A stretch of DNA of 64,000 nt, from positions 1,674,001-1,738,000 of the forward strand of contig NZ_LT629739.1 in the NCBI RefSeq assembly GCF_900105045.1, written 5' to 3'. This document shows positions 43,442 to 53,157 of this stretch, one piece after another. Numbering within the stretch: position 1 is the stretch's first letter; every line of letters begins with the position of its first letter. A program made the position numbers and the translations under genes. The DNA comes from Brevibacterium picturae. Its GTDB lineage: Bacteria; Actinomycetota; Actinomycetes; Actinomycetales; Brevibacteriaceae. Below the pieces are notes generated by a model, which was given only the letters and a program-made list of their open reading frames with translations, was not told the DNA's origin and did no database searches.

Positions 43442-43518
43442 CCAGCAGGCTCTCGCGCTGTTTCTCGCCACGCGAGCAGTCCCGACGGCCTCCTCTGCCC
43501 GGAGTACAGTGATCCATC

Positions 43519-44694
43519 GTGAGTGTTGCCGCTGTTCCACATGGTCCGACGCGTCCCCCGTTTCCCGTCTCCGTGGCGGCGTTCGTCAGCAGCTTCGATC
43601 GTTTCGCCATCAGCCCCCTCGTCGTGCTCGTCGCCCACGACCTCGGTGCGACTCTCGCCGAGGCGCTGACGATCGCCAGTGCCTACTTCCTGGCGTACGG
43701 CATCAGTCAGCCGGTGTGGGGAGTGCTCTCCGACCGCCTCGGGCGCGTCCGGCTGATGAAGGCAACACTTCTTGCCGCAGCCGTGGCGGGAATGGTCGCG
43801 ACCTTTGCCCCGAATCTGACGATCCTCGTCATTGCCCGAGCCTTGTCAGGTGCATTCTACGGAGCCGTCGTCCCCACCTCGATGACCTATGTCGGGGACA
43901 CAGTCGCCGAGGCGCATCGGCAGCCCGCATTGACCGATCTCATGGCAGCGATCGCCGTCGGAACCGCCAGTGCCACAGCTCTGGCCGGAGTCCTCGCGCA
44001 CTTCGCCGACTGGCGAATCGTCTTCGCCATCCCCGCTGTCCTCGCGATCGTCTGCGCCCTCGGACTTCGCAGACTGCCGGAACCACCACGTGAGGAGCAA
44101 GGCGGAGTCCTCGCGGCCATCCGAGCCGCGATCACTCATCGGTGGGTTCTCATCGTCATCACCTTGGCTTTCATCGAAGGTGCTGTAGTCCTCGGCGTGC
44201 TGACGCTGCTCGCACCGGCCCTGCAGTCACAGGGCATCGGCGCGGCCATCGCCGGCCTTGCCACCGCTGCTTACGGGGTCGGCGTCATCATCACCACCCG
44301 CATGGTCAAGGCCCTCAGTCGCCGTCTGAGCATGCCGCGGCTCATCGCCATCGGCGGTACCGCCACGGTGATCGCCTTCGGACTTCTCACCATCCATCTG
44401 TCGACGCTGACGGTCATCATCGCAGCACTGCTGCTGGGAACGACCTGGTCCTTCCATCATTCCTCGCTGCAGACCTGGGCCACCGGGGTCCTGCCGCAGG
44501 CACGCGGAACCGTGGTGTCACTCTTCGCCGGATTCCTCTTCGCCGGCAGCGCACTGGGCACTGCAGTCGGCGGATCCCTCGGCGAGGACAATCGCTGGAC
44601 GCTGCTGTTCGCGATCACCGGCATCGTGGCGCTCGCCCTGACACTGATCATCGTGTTCAGTCGTCGCGTCTACGACGGACCGCAGAGGAACTGA
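43519..44694 (+). CDS. Major facilitator superfamily exporter
   Basis: A 391-residue transporter with 12 hydrophobic segments. The helix 2-3 loop motif GVLSDRLGRVRLMK is the MFS motif A, and motif G-like PTSMTYVGD follows. The pattern is that of DHA1-type drug or metabolite exporters. The start is GTG 43519. No regulator is adjacent; the RidA pseudogene lies directly upstream on the same strand. Confidence 0.88.
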   Translation: MSVAAVPHGPTRPPFPVSVAAFVSSFDRFAISPLVVLVAHDLGATLAEALTIASAYFLAYGISQPVWGVLSDRLGRVRLMKATLLAAAVAGMVATFAPNLTILVIARALSGAFYGAVVPTSMTYVGDTVAEAHRQPALTDLMAAIAVGTASATALAGVLAHFADWRIVFAIPAVLAIVCALGLRRLPEPPREEQGGVLAAIRAAITHRWVLIVITLAFIEGAVVLGVLTLLAPALQSQGIGAAIAGLATAAYGVGVIITTRMVKALSRRLSMPRLIAIGGTATVIAFGLLTIHLSTLTVIIAALLLGTTWSFHHSSLQTWATGVLPQARGTVVSLFAGFLFAGSALGTAVGGSLGEDNRWTLLFAITGIVALALTLIIVFSRRVYDGPQRN

Positions 44695-44719
44695 GTCGCG
44701 AACCTCCAGACTGCCGTGG

Positions 44720-45748
44720 TCACCGTCCGAAGAACTCCTTGCACGCTCGCCGGACACGCTCAATCGCCTCGTCGTCAATATCCAGGTGCGTGACCCAGCG
44801 CAGCTTCCCGTGTGCACTGCCGGTGATGATGTCACGGTCGGCGAAGAAAGTGGAGAAGGCGTCCATATCGACGCCGTCCGGGGACAGGAAGACCATGTTC
44901 GTGCGTGCCTCGCCTGCCCCCAGCTCGGGGAAGTCCGCGAAGATCTCAGCCAGTCGTTTCGCCCGGTCGTGGTCTTCACGCATGCGGTCCACATTGCGCT
45001 CGAGCGCAAAGATGCCGGCCGCGGCGAGGACTCCAGTCTGGCGCATGCCCCCGCCCAGAGTCTTGCGGATGCGCTTGGCCCGCCCGACCAGTTCCTTCGA
45101 CCCGACGAGCAGCGCACCCACAGGGGCGCCGAGGCCCTTCGACAGGCACAGCGAGACCGAGTCGAACCGGTCAGCGATCGCCGAAGGATCAGCGCCGGTG
45201 GCAACGGCTGCGTTCATGACCCGTGCCCCGTCGAGGTGCGTCGCCAGACCGTGGCTGCGCGCCAGCTCTGTCGCACCCTCGATGTAGTCGGCAGGCAGCG
45301 GCAGCCCGTTGAAGGTGTTCTCCAGCGTCAGCAGCCGGGTGATCGGATTGTGGAAATCATCGGGTTTGATCGCCGAGGTGATCGCATCGAGATCGATGAT
45401 CCCATCGGGCTCGTTGGGCAACGGCTGCGGCTGGACCGATCCCAGCACCGCCGCTCCCCCGCCCTCATCGCGATAGGCGTGTGCGGTCTGACCGACGATA
45501 TATTCGTCACCGCGCCCGCAGTGGGCCATGAGCCCGGCGAGGTTGGCCTGCGTGGCCGATGGGAAGAAGAGGGCCGCTTCCATGCCCAAACGTTCGGCGG
45601 CCATCGATTCGAGCCGATTGGTCGTCGGATCTTCGTCGTAGACGGCATCGCCCACCTCGGCGTCGGCCATGGCCTTGCGCATTCCGGCGGAAGGTCGGGT
45701 GACAGTGTCGGAACGGAAATCGCCGTGGGGCATCACTGTGTCGTTCAT
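44720..45748 (-). CDS. ltaE: Low-specificity L-threonine aldolase
   Basis: A 342-residue pyridoxal-phosphate enzyme that splits L-threonine or L-allo-threonine into glycine and acetaldehyde. Visible: FRSDTVTRPSAGMRKAM, VGDAVYDEDPTTNRLE, LENTFNGLPLP, HLDGARVMNAAVATG, and the PLP lysine in SLCLSKGLGAPVG. The order is that of the fold type I aldolase family. Start 45748 (MNDTVMPHG). It ends a run of minus-strand genes (pirin, GNAT, AhpD-like) that look co-transcribed. Confidence 0.93.
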   Translation of the reverse strand: MNDTVMPHGDFRSDTVTRPSAGMRKAMADAEVGDAVYDEDPTTNRLESMAAERLGMEAALFFPSATQANLAGLMAHCGRGDEYIVGQTAHAYRDEGGGAAVLGSVQPQPLPNEPDGIIDLDAITSAIKPDDFHNPITRLLTLENTFNGLPLPADYIEGATELARSHGLATHLDGARVMNAAVATGADPSAIADRFDSVSLCLSKGLGAPVGALLVGSKELVGRAKRIRKTLGGGMRQTGVLAAAGIFALERNVDRMREDHDRAKRLAEIFADFPELGAGEARTNMVFLSPDGVDMDAFSTFFADRDIITGSAHGKLRWVTHLDIDDEAIERVRRACKEFFGR

Positions 45749-45770
45749 GCGATCAACGTATCTCACGAGC

Positions 45771-46253
45771 TCAGCTGGTCTCTGTGCGCGGGCGCGCAAC
45801 CGGGTGGTTGCTGGCGATTGAGATGCGGTTGAACGCGTTGATCAGCGTCACCGTCCATTCGACCGCAGAGATCTGTTCAGCGGACAGGTACTCGCCGGCC
45901 TCGGTGGCGAGCGCATCGCGATCGGCTGCCTTGTCGATGATCGTCAGCGTCTCCGCCAGCAGCAGCGCAGAACGTTCCTGGTCGTCGAAGACCTCGGCCT
46001 CACGCCAGGTTGGCAGCAGGTCGAGTTTGAGTTCCTCGACACCGGCTTTCCGGGCCGCCGGCGCGTGGATGCTCAAGCAGGTACGACAGCCGTTGATCTG
46101 CGAAACCCTGACGTTGACCAATTCGAGGAGTCCATCGCTCAGGCCCTCAGCGCGGGCAACTTTCCGTGAGGCGGCCGCTGCCTGAATCATGGCCTTGTAG
46201 ACCTCGGGGTGAACCTTGTCGATGTAGGGACGGTTGACGTTGGCGCGTGACAC
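45771..46253 (-). CDS. Carboxymuconolactone decarboxylase/AhpD-family protein
   Basis: A 160-residue AhpD-like peroxidase-associated protein. The redox motif is CRTCLSIH (CxxC plus the downstream His) in INGCRTCLSIHAPAARKAG. Such proteins reduce peroxides or peroxiredoxins. GTG 46253 follows GGGAGG, which overlaps the end of the GNAT gene 3 bp away, so the two are coupled. Confidence 0.9.
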   Translation of the reverse strand: MSRANVNRPYIDKVHPEVYKAMIQAAAASRKVARAEGLSDGLLELVNVRVSQINGCRTCLSIHAPAARKAGVEELKLDLLPTWREAEVFDDQERSALLLAETLTIIDKAADRDALATEAGEYLSAEQISAVEWTVTLINAFNRISIASNHPVARPRTETS

Positions 46254-46256
46254 TCT

Positions 46257-46625
46257 TCAGGCCTCCCGTTTGATGAGGTCGATGTCGGCACCGGTGGCCT
46301 TGCGGAATTGTCCGCCGCGGGCCAGATAGTCGTCACCGGTCTGCTGGAGCTTCGTGACGAACAGCGGGCACACCGGCACCACTGTCACGCCGTGCTCACG
46401 ACTGCCTTCCAAGGACTGGGCGACCAGCACCCTGGACAGGCCGCGCCCGCCGAAGGCCTCATCGACCTCGGTGTGATGGAAGATCCGCTCCCCGTCGGCT
46501 CCGGTGAGGTAGAAGGCGCGACCGGCGTCCGTGCCGGCGGCGTCCCTGATGACGTAGGCGCCGCGGGCTTCATCGTGTTCGACGGTGACGGTCTCGCCGG
46601 TTTTGTCCTTGAGTTCTTCACTCAT
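46257..46625 (-). CDS. GNAT N-acetyltransferase (YjdJ-like), copy 1
   Basis: A 122-residue short acetyltransferase of the YjdJ type: IFHHTEVDEAFGGRGLSRVLVAQSLEG, where GGRGL binds acetyl-CoA, and VTVVPVCPLFVTKLQ as the C-terminal strand. ATG 46625 follows AAGGAG. A clear paralogue lies at 47874-48248. Substrate unknown. Confidence 0.88.
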   Translation of the reverse strand: MSEELKDKTGETVTVEHDEARGAYVIRDAAGTDAGRAFYLTGADGERIFHHTEVDEAFGGRGLSRVLVAQSLEGSREHGVTVVPVCPLFVTKLQQTGDDYLARGGQFRKATGADIDLIKREA

Positions 46626-46680
46626 TGCTGAGGCTCCTTGTTCTCGGGTTCGGGCTTCACAAAGGCTCTGGGGGTTCGGG

Positions 46681-47724
46681 TCAGGATTGGACGTGCGGGG
46701 GCGGGTTTCTGCGCGCTTTGATGCGAACGTCGGGCAACCTCGGCGCGGGGAGCCTGGACATGCCCTCGGCGTTGCGACCGGGACCGCCCTTGCCGACGTA
46801 TCCGTCGACGGCCCCGAAACGCTCGCCTTCGGCCTGCCATTCCTCGCGGTATCGGGCGATCTCCTCATGGGTGCGGCCGATGAAGTTCCACCACATGAGG
46901 ATCTCTTCGTCGAAGGGTTCGCCGCCGATGATCACGATGCGGGCATCGGCCTCGGCGCGGTTGCTGATGCGCATCTCGGACAGGCCCACACCGGTGTAGC
47001 CGAGGGCATTTGTGGGCAGGGGGACGTCTTCGACGGTGATGTCGCCGGAGTCGACGAGGACTCCGTGTTCGAAGCTCTCATTCACTGGCAGGTCGAGCGT
47101 GGCACCGGGTCGCAGGCGCACCTCGGCGCCCATGAGCGGGGAATAGGTGGCAACGGGTGAGCGCGTCCCCCACAGCTCGCCGAGGAAGACGAGCATCTCA
47201 CCACCGTCGAAGGAGGTGACCTCGGGGGCGAAGTGCTCGAAGTCCCTGGCATCCTTGTGGCGCACGGAATCGGGCAGGACCACCCACAGTTGGACGCCGT
47301 GCAGTGCCGTGGTGTCCTCGGTCGAGACCTCTGAGTGACAGATTCCGCGGCCAGAGGTCATGAGGTTGACCTCCCCGGGTAGGACCATGCCTGCGTTGCC
47401 ACCGGAGTCGATATGTTCGACGGTGCCCTCGAAGAGCCAGCTCACCGTCTGCAGGCCCGTGTGCGGGTGCGGGGCGACATCCATGCCGCCCGAGGTCGAG
47501 ACATCGTCGGGGCCGTAGTGGTCGACGAAGCACCAGGGGCCGATGAGCGAACGCTGGCGCTGCGGCAGGGTCCTGCGCACGGTCATGGCACGCGGTCCGC
47601 CCAAGGGAACATCGCGGGCCGTGAGGATCTCGACCGGGGCCCTGCCCTCCTGAGCGCAGTCGGGTCCCGGAAGCCCTCTGGGGCCGCAGACGACCTCTTC
47701 CGGCTTCGTCTCCACGTTGCTCAT
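46681..47724 (-). CDS. Pirin family protein
   Basis: A 347-residue bicupin. The N-terminal cupin has the iron ligands in APHPHTGLQTVSWLFEG (His, His) and DSGGNAGMVLPGEVNLMTSGRGICHSE (Glu, His). The C-terminal part (WWNFIGRTHEEIARYREEW) is the Pirin_C domain. Bacterial pirins can act as quercetinases or redox sensors. Start 47724. It leads the run pirin-GNAT-AhpD-threonine aldolase, whose common purpose is unclear. Confidence 0.9.
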   Translation of the reverse strand: MSNVETKPEEVVCGPRGLPGPDCAQEGRAPVEILTARDVPLGGPRAMTVRRTLPQRQRSLIGPWCFVDHYGPDDVSTSGGMDVAPHPHTGLQTVSWLFEGTVEHIDSGGNAGMVLPGEVNLMTSGRGICHSEVSTEDTTALHGVQLWVVLPDSVRHKDARDFEHFAPEVTSFDGGEMLVFLGELWGTRSPVATYSPLMGAEVRLRPGATLDLPVNESFEHGVLVDSGDITVEDVPLPTNALGYTGVGLSEMRISNRAEADARIVIIGGEPFDEEILMWWNFIGRTHEEIARYREEWQAEGERFGAVDGYVGKGGPGRNAEGMSRLPAPRLPDVRIKARRNPPPHVQS

Positions 47725-47873
47725 ATCGACCCCCACCCTCGCATTCACGATCGGGACACACGTCGAGGCGCAGCGTCCCAGCTCAGACACCGCCAGTCTT
47801 GCACATTGTGCTCGGAATGCCAGCGGGGGTCAGGTTGCCGGGGCGGTTGGGCCGAAGCCGCGCAGAGGAGGAT

Positions 47874-48248
47874 TCAGATGTTCTGCTTGACGAATTCGAC
47901 GTCGGCCTCGGTGGCCCAGCGGTACCGGCCTCCGATGGCGAGGAAGTCGTTGCCATGCTCTTTCAGTCGCTCGGCGAACAGCGGACAGACCGGCACTATT
48001 GTGACCATTGTGTCGCTGCTGGTTTTGAGCGCATGGGAGACAAGGATCTTCGCCAGGCCTCGTCCCGAGAATTCGCTGCCGACTTCCGTGTGATACATGA
48101 TCCTCTCGGTCCCCGGACCGGGACCGGCGAGGTAGTGGGCTCGTCCGGCCACCTCCCCGGAGTCGTCCCTGACCACGAACGCCGAGTTCTGTTCGTCGTG
48201 TTCCACGCTTACCTTGGCACCGGTGGAATCCTGCACTGTTTCGGACAT
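47874..48248 (-). CDS. GNAT N-acetyltransferase (YjdJ-like), copy 2
   Basis: A 124-residue paralogue of the acetyltransferase at 46257-46625. IMYHTEVGSEFSGRGLAKILVSHAL and VTIVPVCPLFAERLKEHGND carry the acetyl-CoA site. ATG 48248 follows GAGGAGG. It lies just after the MMPL gene on the same strand. Confidence 0.88.
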   Translation of the reverse strand: MSETVQDSTGAKVSVEHDEQNSAFVVRDDSGEVAGRAHYLAGPGPGTERIMYHTEVGSEFSGRGLAKILVSHALKTSSDTMVTIVPVCPLFAERLKEHGNDFLAIGGRYRWATEADVEFVKQNI

Positions 48249-48270
48249 GCTCCAGCCTCCTCGAACTACG

Positions 48271-50640
48271 TCACTTCCATTGTGCACGTCTGGAGCCGGT
48301 CTGCCCATCCCTTGTGGTTCGAACGTCGAGCGGAATCCGCTTCCGCCACGGCCACCAGACGTTCCGGCCGATGTCGTGGACGAGTGCCGGGACGACGAGT
48401 GAGCGCACGAGGATGGCGTCGAGGAGGACGCCGAAGGTGACGATGAAGGCCAGTTGGAACAGGAACATCACCGGGATGACGGCGAGTGCCGCGAAGGTCG
48501 CCGCGAGCACGATCCCCGCCGAGGTGATGACCCCGCCCGTGGCCACCAGCCCTTCCAGCACCCCCTTGCGGGTACCGACCCGCAAGGACTCCTCCCGCAC
48601 ACGCGACATGAGGAAGATGTTGTAGTCGATGCCCAGCGCGACGAGGAAGACGAATGCGTACAGGGGCACCGAGGGATCGGCACCGGGGAAGCCGATGACG
48701 TGGTTGAAGACCAGCGCGGAGACTCCCAGCGCCGTGCCGAAGGACAGCACCGTCAGGGCCACGAGCAGCAGCGGGGCGACGAGCGAGCGCAGCAGCAGGA
48801 TGAGCACGATGGTGATGACGACGAGGATGAGCGGGATCGCCAAGGCCCGGTCCGCCTCGGCGGTGGTGTTCGTATCGAGGTCGACCGCGGTCTCCCCGCC
48901 GACCAGGGCCTCGGAGTCGGCCTCGTGGACGACGTCGCGGATGCTCGTGACCGTATCCTCCGCAGCGAGGGAGTCCGCGGGGTCGGTCAGTGTCGCTTCG
49001 AGGAGAACCTGACCGTCGACCTCGGTAGGTGCCGGGGGTGAAGGTGGAGGCGTCGAGGTCGAGTCGGGTGCGCCCTGGCCCTGCGGTGCTTGACCTTGCG
49101 GTGCCTGCAGCTGCCCGTCATCGTCGATGGCGATCGTCCCGCTGGGTGACTCTTCGGCGACGACGGTCATCGATTCGACCCCGCCGAGGCTGCCGACCGC
49201 CTTCGCCGCATCCTCGAGCTGGTCTTTCGCCACCACGATCTGTGTGGGTGAGCCGGATCCGCCCGGGAAATGCTCGGACAGCACATCTTGGCCATCACGG
49301 GCCTCGGAGTCGCCGAGGACGAAGTCGCTCTGCGCGATGCCCGAGGCCTTGAACTGGGGGAACGCGATGAGCGGGAGGGCAAGGAGGACGACGAGACCGA
49401 TCCAGATGATGCGCGGACGCTTAGCGACCACCTCGGCGATGCGAGTCCACAGACCTTTCTTCGCTGGTGCGGAGCTGGTTGTGCGCACCTGCGGGCGGAA
49501 GGGCCAGAACACGGCCCGGCCGATGACCATCAGAGCCGCGGGCAGGAATGTCAGCGCCGCGAGCATCGCCACCAGAATGCCGATCGCCGCCACCGGGCCG
49601 AGCGCACGAGTCGAGGCCAGGTCGGTCAGCAGCAGAACCAGAAGACCGGCGATCACGGTCCCACCAGAGGCCGCGATCGGCTCGACGACGCCCTTGAACG
49701 CAGCCAGTCCGGCTCTGACTCGATCCCGTTCGGTCAGCAGCGCATCACGGAAGCGGGCGACCACAAGGAGGGAGTAGTCAGTGGTGGCGCCGACGACCAG
49801 GATGAACAGAATGCCCTGAACTTGGCCGTTGATGAGCAGGATTCCCGCATCCGCGAGGTGCCAGATGACGAAGATCGAGGCCGAGAGCGCCGCCACCGAG
49901 GTGAACAGAACGATGACCGGCAGCAGAGGCGAACGGTAGACGATGATGAGGATGACGAAGACCGCGATGAGCGCGACGAGCAGGAGTATGCCGTCGATGC
50001 CCGCGAACGCCGAGGTGAGATCCGCGGAGAATCCGCCCGGACCGGTGACGTACACATCCGCCGAGGTGGGCATGGAGTTGGCGTCGCCGGTGGGGCTGTC
50101 AGCGGCAGTCGCGATTGGGAATGTTCCAGCGATGATCGAGCGGATCTGCTCGACGTCATCGGCCGTGGTGTCTGTCGAGACCGGGAGGATGAGTTCGAGC
50201 GCATCGCCGTCCTCGGAGGGGATGACCGGCGAGGCGTCGGCTGCCAACAATCCCTCGTCGTCGAGTCTTTCGGCCAGGTCTTCGAGGTCAGTCGTACTGT
50301 CCTTGCTCAGCCCGTCCTTGTCTTCGAGTACGACGATGGCCGGGACATAGTCGAGGTCACTGAACTGGTCGATGAGCGCCTGAGCCTTCGTGGACTCGGC
50401 CGATTCAGGCAGGAAGGAGGACCGGTCGTTCGTGGCGACCTCGGAGATCTTGCCGAAGTAGGGGCCACCGACTCCTGCAATGGCCACCCACGCGACCAAA
50501 AGGACGGCGAAGAGTGCGATGAGAGAGCGACGTGCGGGAATGGGTGCGCGCTGCTTCGTGGGCTGAGCCGAGTCGACGGGGATTTCGGATTCGGGCCGGT
50601 GCGGCTCCGGAGGGGTGCTCGTGAGCAGGTGGCGGGGCAT
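48271..50640 (-). CDS. MMPL-family RND-type exporter
   Basis: A 789-residue membrane protein with the MMPL arrangement: helix 1 (about 38-58), a large outer loop, a helix block (about 215-380), second loop with a low-complexity GQAPQGQAPQGQG-like stretch, then a second helix block. GATTDYSLLVVARF and ALGIDYNIFLMSRVREE are the paired sensor/proton-relay motifs. The family exports lipids, peptides or drugs. Start 50640. It is divergent from a small membrane protein and PadR regulator across an operator-like palindrome. Confidence 0.9.
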   Translation of the reverse strand: MPRHLLTSTPPEPHRPESEIPVDSAQPTKQRAPIPARRSLIALFAVLLVAWVAIAGVGGPYFGKISEVATNDRSSFLPESAESTKAQALIDQFSDLDYVPAIVVLEDKDGLSKDSTTDLEDLAERLDDEGLLAADASPVIPSEDGDALELILPVSTDTTADDVEQIRSIIAGTFPIATAADSPTGDANSMPTSADVYVTGPGGFSADLTSAFAGIDGILLLVALIAVFVILIIVYRSPLLPVIVLFTSVAALSASIFVIWHLADAGILLINGQVQGILFILVVGATTDYSLLVVARFRDALLTERDRVRAGLAAFKGVVEPIAASGGTVIAGLLVLLLTDLASTRALGPVAAIGILVAMLAALTFLPAALMVIGRAVFWPFRPQVRTTSSAPAKKGLWTRIAEVVAKRPRIIWIGLVVLLALPLIAFPQFKASGIAQSDFVLGDSEARDGQDVLSEHFPGGSGSPTQIVVAKDQLEDAAKAVGSLGGVESMTVVAEESPSGTIAIDDDGQLQAPQGQAPQGQGAPDSTSTPPPSPPAPTEVDGQVLLEATLTDPADSLAAEDTVTSIRDVVHEADSEALVGGETAVDLDTNTTAEADRALAIPLILVVITIVLILLLRSLVAPLLLVALTVLSFGTALGVSALVFNHVIGFPGADPSVPLYAFVFLVALGIDYNIFLMSRVREESLRVGTRKGVLEGLVATGGVITSAGIVLAATFAALAVIPVMFLFQLAFIVTFGVLLDAILVRSLVVPALVHDIGRNVWWPWRKRIPLDVRTTRDGQTGSRRAQWK

Positions 50641-50709
50641 GTTCTCAGAGTACGCCAGTAGTCGACCTCGGAAATTCCTCCGAAGCTCATCACTTGGGTA
50701 TTGAACCAT

Positions 50710-50722
50710 TGGTACAGTACCA
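50710..50722. promoter_or_regulatory. PadR-type operator before the 4-TM protein and PadR genes
   Basis: TGGTACaGTACCA is a perfect 6+6 palindrome ending 2 bp before the ATG at 50725. There is no ribosome site, so the message is probably leaderless and this palindrome lies in the promoter. The adjacent PadR protein is the likely binder. It could also affect the divergent MMPL gene. Confidence 0.7.
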
Positions 50723-50724
50723 GT

Positions 50725-51174
50725 ATGGACACAACAGCACAGGCACCGCAGACAGCCAATGCCCGTTCTCTCCTACTGCCCTATACTCTGACGCTCATAG
50801 CCGCCATGATCATCATCCAGTTCGTCGTCGCACTGACCGGCGGTGCAGTGACGATCCTCGCCGGCGCCCTCACCGCGGTCGTCGCCATCGGCATTGCGGT
50901 ATGGATCGTGATCAAACGCCGGAAGCTGCTGCATGTGCGGTTCGGACTCGTGATCGCCCATGTCATCGCCTATGTCGCAGTGACGACATCCTTCAACGCC
51001 CACGCCGTCGTCCGTGCAGTGGTCGCCGGCAGCGACAACGATGTCCAGGCAGTGGCGCACTCACTCCTCGGCTCCTCGTGGTTCGGAGCAACCTTGGTGA
51101 TGAGTGCGGTTTGGGGCCTCGGACTGCTCATTCACCTCCTCGGCTCGGTGCTCGGCCGCGGCTGGGAGGACTGA
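50725..51174 (+). CDS. Four-helix membrane protein
   Basis: A 149-residue protein with four membrane segments (about 18-36, 42-62, 74-92, 118-140). I do not recognise its family. It is probably leaderless and is followed 1 bp after its stop by a PadR regulator gene, a common pairing in actinobacteria in which the regulator controls the membrane protein. Confidence 0.75.
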   Translation: MDTTAQAPQTANARSLLLPYTLTLIAAMIIIQFVVALTGGAVTILAGALTAVVAIGIAVWIVIKRRKLLHVRFGLVIAHVIAYVAVTTSFNAHAVVRAVVAGSDNDVQAVAHSLLGSSWFGATLVMSAVWGLGLLIHLLGSVLGRGWED

Positions 51175-51175
51175 G

Positions 51176-51637
51176 GTGGCATCGCAGCATGGCGACGCGA
51201 CAGAGCCGCTCACTGAAAGCGAAGAGTGGCTGAGCCATAAGGTCGACAGCTGGGTCGAGACCTACAAGAAGTCAATGCTCACACCGGTCACACTGACCAT
51301 CGTCGCCGAGCATCAGCCGATCGGAGTCGCCGCCATTGCTGAGAAAGTCACCGCTGCCACCGGCTGGCACGTGACCGAGCGCGGTCTTTACAGGACCCTC
51401 AAACGGCTGCAGGATTCTGGGCTCCTGGCCAGTGCCGATACCAGCGCCCCGAGGACGGGAGCGAAACGGAAGGACCTCTCGCTCACGCCTCTCGGGACGC
51501 GGTATCTTGCCGGGATCGCGGAGAATCTCGTGGACTTGCCGGGTGGTGTTCCCGGCAAGGAGTGTACTACCTCGCCTGCCGCCCCCTCGCCCATAGAGCC
51601 AGCACCCCATCAACAACAAGGAATCCCAGCACACTGA
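51176..51637 (+). CDS. PadR-family regulator
   Basis: A 153-residue winged helix protein of the PadR group: MLTPVTLTIVAEHQPIGVAAIAEKV, TERGLYRTLKRLQDSGLL and KRKDLSLTPLGTRYLAGI. The GTG start at 51176 follows GGGAGGAC, which lies in the end of the previous gene. The C-terminal 25 residues are Pro-rich and overlap a convergent PepSY gene by 71 bp. Confidence 0.88.
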   Translation: MASQHGDATEPLTESEEWLSHKVDSWVETYKKSMLTPVTLTIVAEHQPIGVAAIAEKVTAATGWHVTERGLYRTLKRLQDSGLLASADTSAPRTGAKRKDLSLTPLGTRYLAGIAENLVDLPGGVPGKECTTSPAAPSPIEPAPHQQQGIPAH

Positions 51638-53057
51638 TCCCCACCATCGGCAGGAATACCCCGATCGCCACAGCCGAAAGCACAACCGCAGCCACCGACC
51701 ACCAATGTGCGTTGGCCAGCGCACCACGAACAGGCGTGACGCCGAAGTTCCGGCTCGGATCGTGCTTCGGTCGGCGCTGCCACCACATCACATAGCCCCA
51801 CACGACCATCGACGCGATCCCAATTGCTAGGCCGACGAGCACGATCTGGCTGGCCAGACCGAACATCGTTCCCATGTGCAGGTCGACGCCCCACCGCGCC
51901 AGCTTCGAGGCAAACCCGTAGTCGGAGAAGTCGACACGATCGGTGATCTCCATGGTCTCGGCATCGATCGCCAGGGCATCGATCTCCGTGGGGAAGCTGC
52001 GCTGGATCTCCTGGACCACCCAGGCCGAATCATCATCGGCCGGCGGCAGGATCTCAACGAGGCCAGTGTTGACGTTGATGTCGCGTGCCATAGCCAGGGT
52101 CATGTCGAAGTCCGCGGGATCGACTCCGGAAGTATCCGACGCATCCGTGCCACCATGACCCGCGTGGCCTTCGTGCCCGGTGTGCCCCTCATGTCCAGCG
52201 TGACCGCCGACGTCCGACTCCCCCGCCGAACCACCGCCGGACTCGGCGGAGCCTCCACCCAGTTCCGTCGAGACCGCTGGCGTCGACCAATCCAGTGCCG
52301 CTCGCAGCTTCGTCACATTGTCTCCGCCTAGCTGGGACCAGGTGATGCCGGTTGCTGACAGGAACAGCATCCCGATCGCGGCCCACACCCCCACCGAGGC
52401 GTGCCAGGAGAATGTGCGGCGCAGCCCCTTGTGCTTCATCGACGGCCGCAGCAGCGCAGTGGCCTTCCTTGCCCGCCGGGCGCGCATTACCCACAGGCAC
52501 AGTCCGGCGACCGCGATGATGCCCAGCCAAGACGCGGCGATTTCGCTGTAGTACCGCCCGAAATTGCCGAGGTGGAGGCTGCCGTGCAGCTGATCGACCC
52601 AGGTTCGCAAGGGCAGGGATCCCGAGGTTCCGTACACGGTCAGGTCCCCCTTCACCTCGGCGGTGGTGGGGTCGATGAAGATCGCCCGGGATTCGCTCTC
52701 GCCCAGGTTCGGGTCATCGAACATCACCCGGGTCGTGGCGCCGGGTTTCGGTGCCGGGCGCACCGCGCTGATGGCCTCCGCTCCCCCGGTGTAGGTCGTG
52801 GCGGCCGTGACCTGGTTAGCCAGCGGCAGGGCGGGGCCCGTCGCCGAGGTGGTCAGTTCATCCGCGTAGACGACCTTTTCGATCTGCGGGCTGATTGCGT
52901 ACAGGGCGCCGCTGAGTGCGGCGATGAGAATGAAGGGACCGACGAAGATCCCTGTGTAGAAGTGGAGTCGGCGCAGGAGTTGGCCGAGCCAACTGGTGCC
53001 GCGCGGTCGCGGATGGTCCTGCCGGTTTTCGGGCAGGGATGACAGAGGTGTGGTCAT
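51567..53057 (-). CDS. PepSY-associated membrane protein with His-rich loop
   Basis: A 496-residue protein with four membrane helices and two PepSY-like domains: LHFYTGIFVGPFILIAALSGALYAI at the start, WVDQLHGSLHLGNFGRYYSE, TFSWHASVGVWAAIGMLFLSATGITW, and DLHMGTMFGLASQIVLV. Conserved His residues in the helices fit iron-reductase-like or siderophore-related roles for this group. The loop near residues 280-305 has the repeat GHAGHEGHTGHEGHAGHGG, a clear metal-binding segment (Cu or Zn likely). Start 53057. It overlaps the convergent PadR gene and lies after a small His/Met-containing membrane protein gene. Confidence 0.88.
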   Translation of the reverse strand: MTTPLSSLPENRQDHPRPRGTSWLGQLLRRLHFYTGIFVGPFILIAALSGALYAISPQIEKVVYADELTTSATGPALPLANQVTAATTYTGGAEAISAVRPAPKPGATTRVMFDDPNLGESESRAIFIDPTTAEVKGDLTVYGTSGSLPLRTWVDQLHGSLHLGNFGRYYSEIAASWLGIIAVAGLCLWVMRARRARKATALLRPSMKHKGLRRTFSWHASVGVWAAIGMLFLSATGITWSQLGGDNVTKLRAALDWSTPAVSTELGGGSAESGGGSAGESDVGGHAGHEGHTGHEGHAGHGGTDASDTSGVDPADFDMTLAMARDINVNTGLVEILPPADDDSAWVVQEIQRSFPTEIDALAIDAETMEITDRVDFSDYGFASKLARWGVDLHMGTMFGLASQIVLVGLAIGIASMVVWGYVMWWQRRPKHDPSRNFGVTPVRGALANAHWWSVAAVVLSAVAIGVFLPMVGISVLGFLVVDGVLALWARGRQAR

Positions 53058-53157
53058 GGTGAAGCTTTCTGTGAAGAGCGCTCGGCGAACCTGAAATTTA
53101 GTCAGGCGAGCGCGCGCCAGCGGATTTCCGCCGACGCTGAGGTCAAAGATGGTGGGG

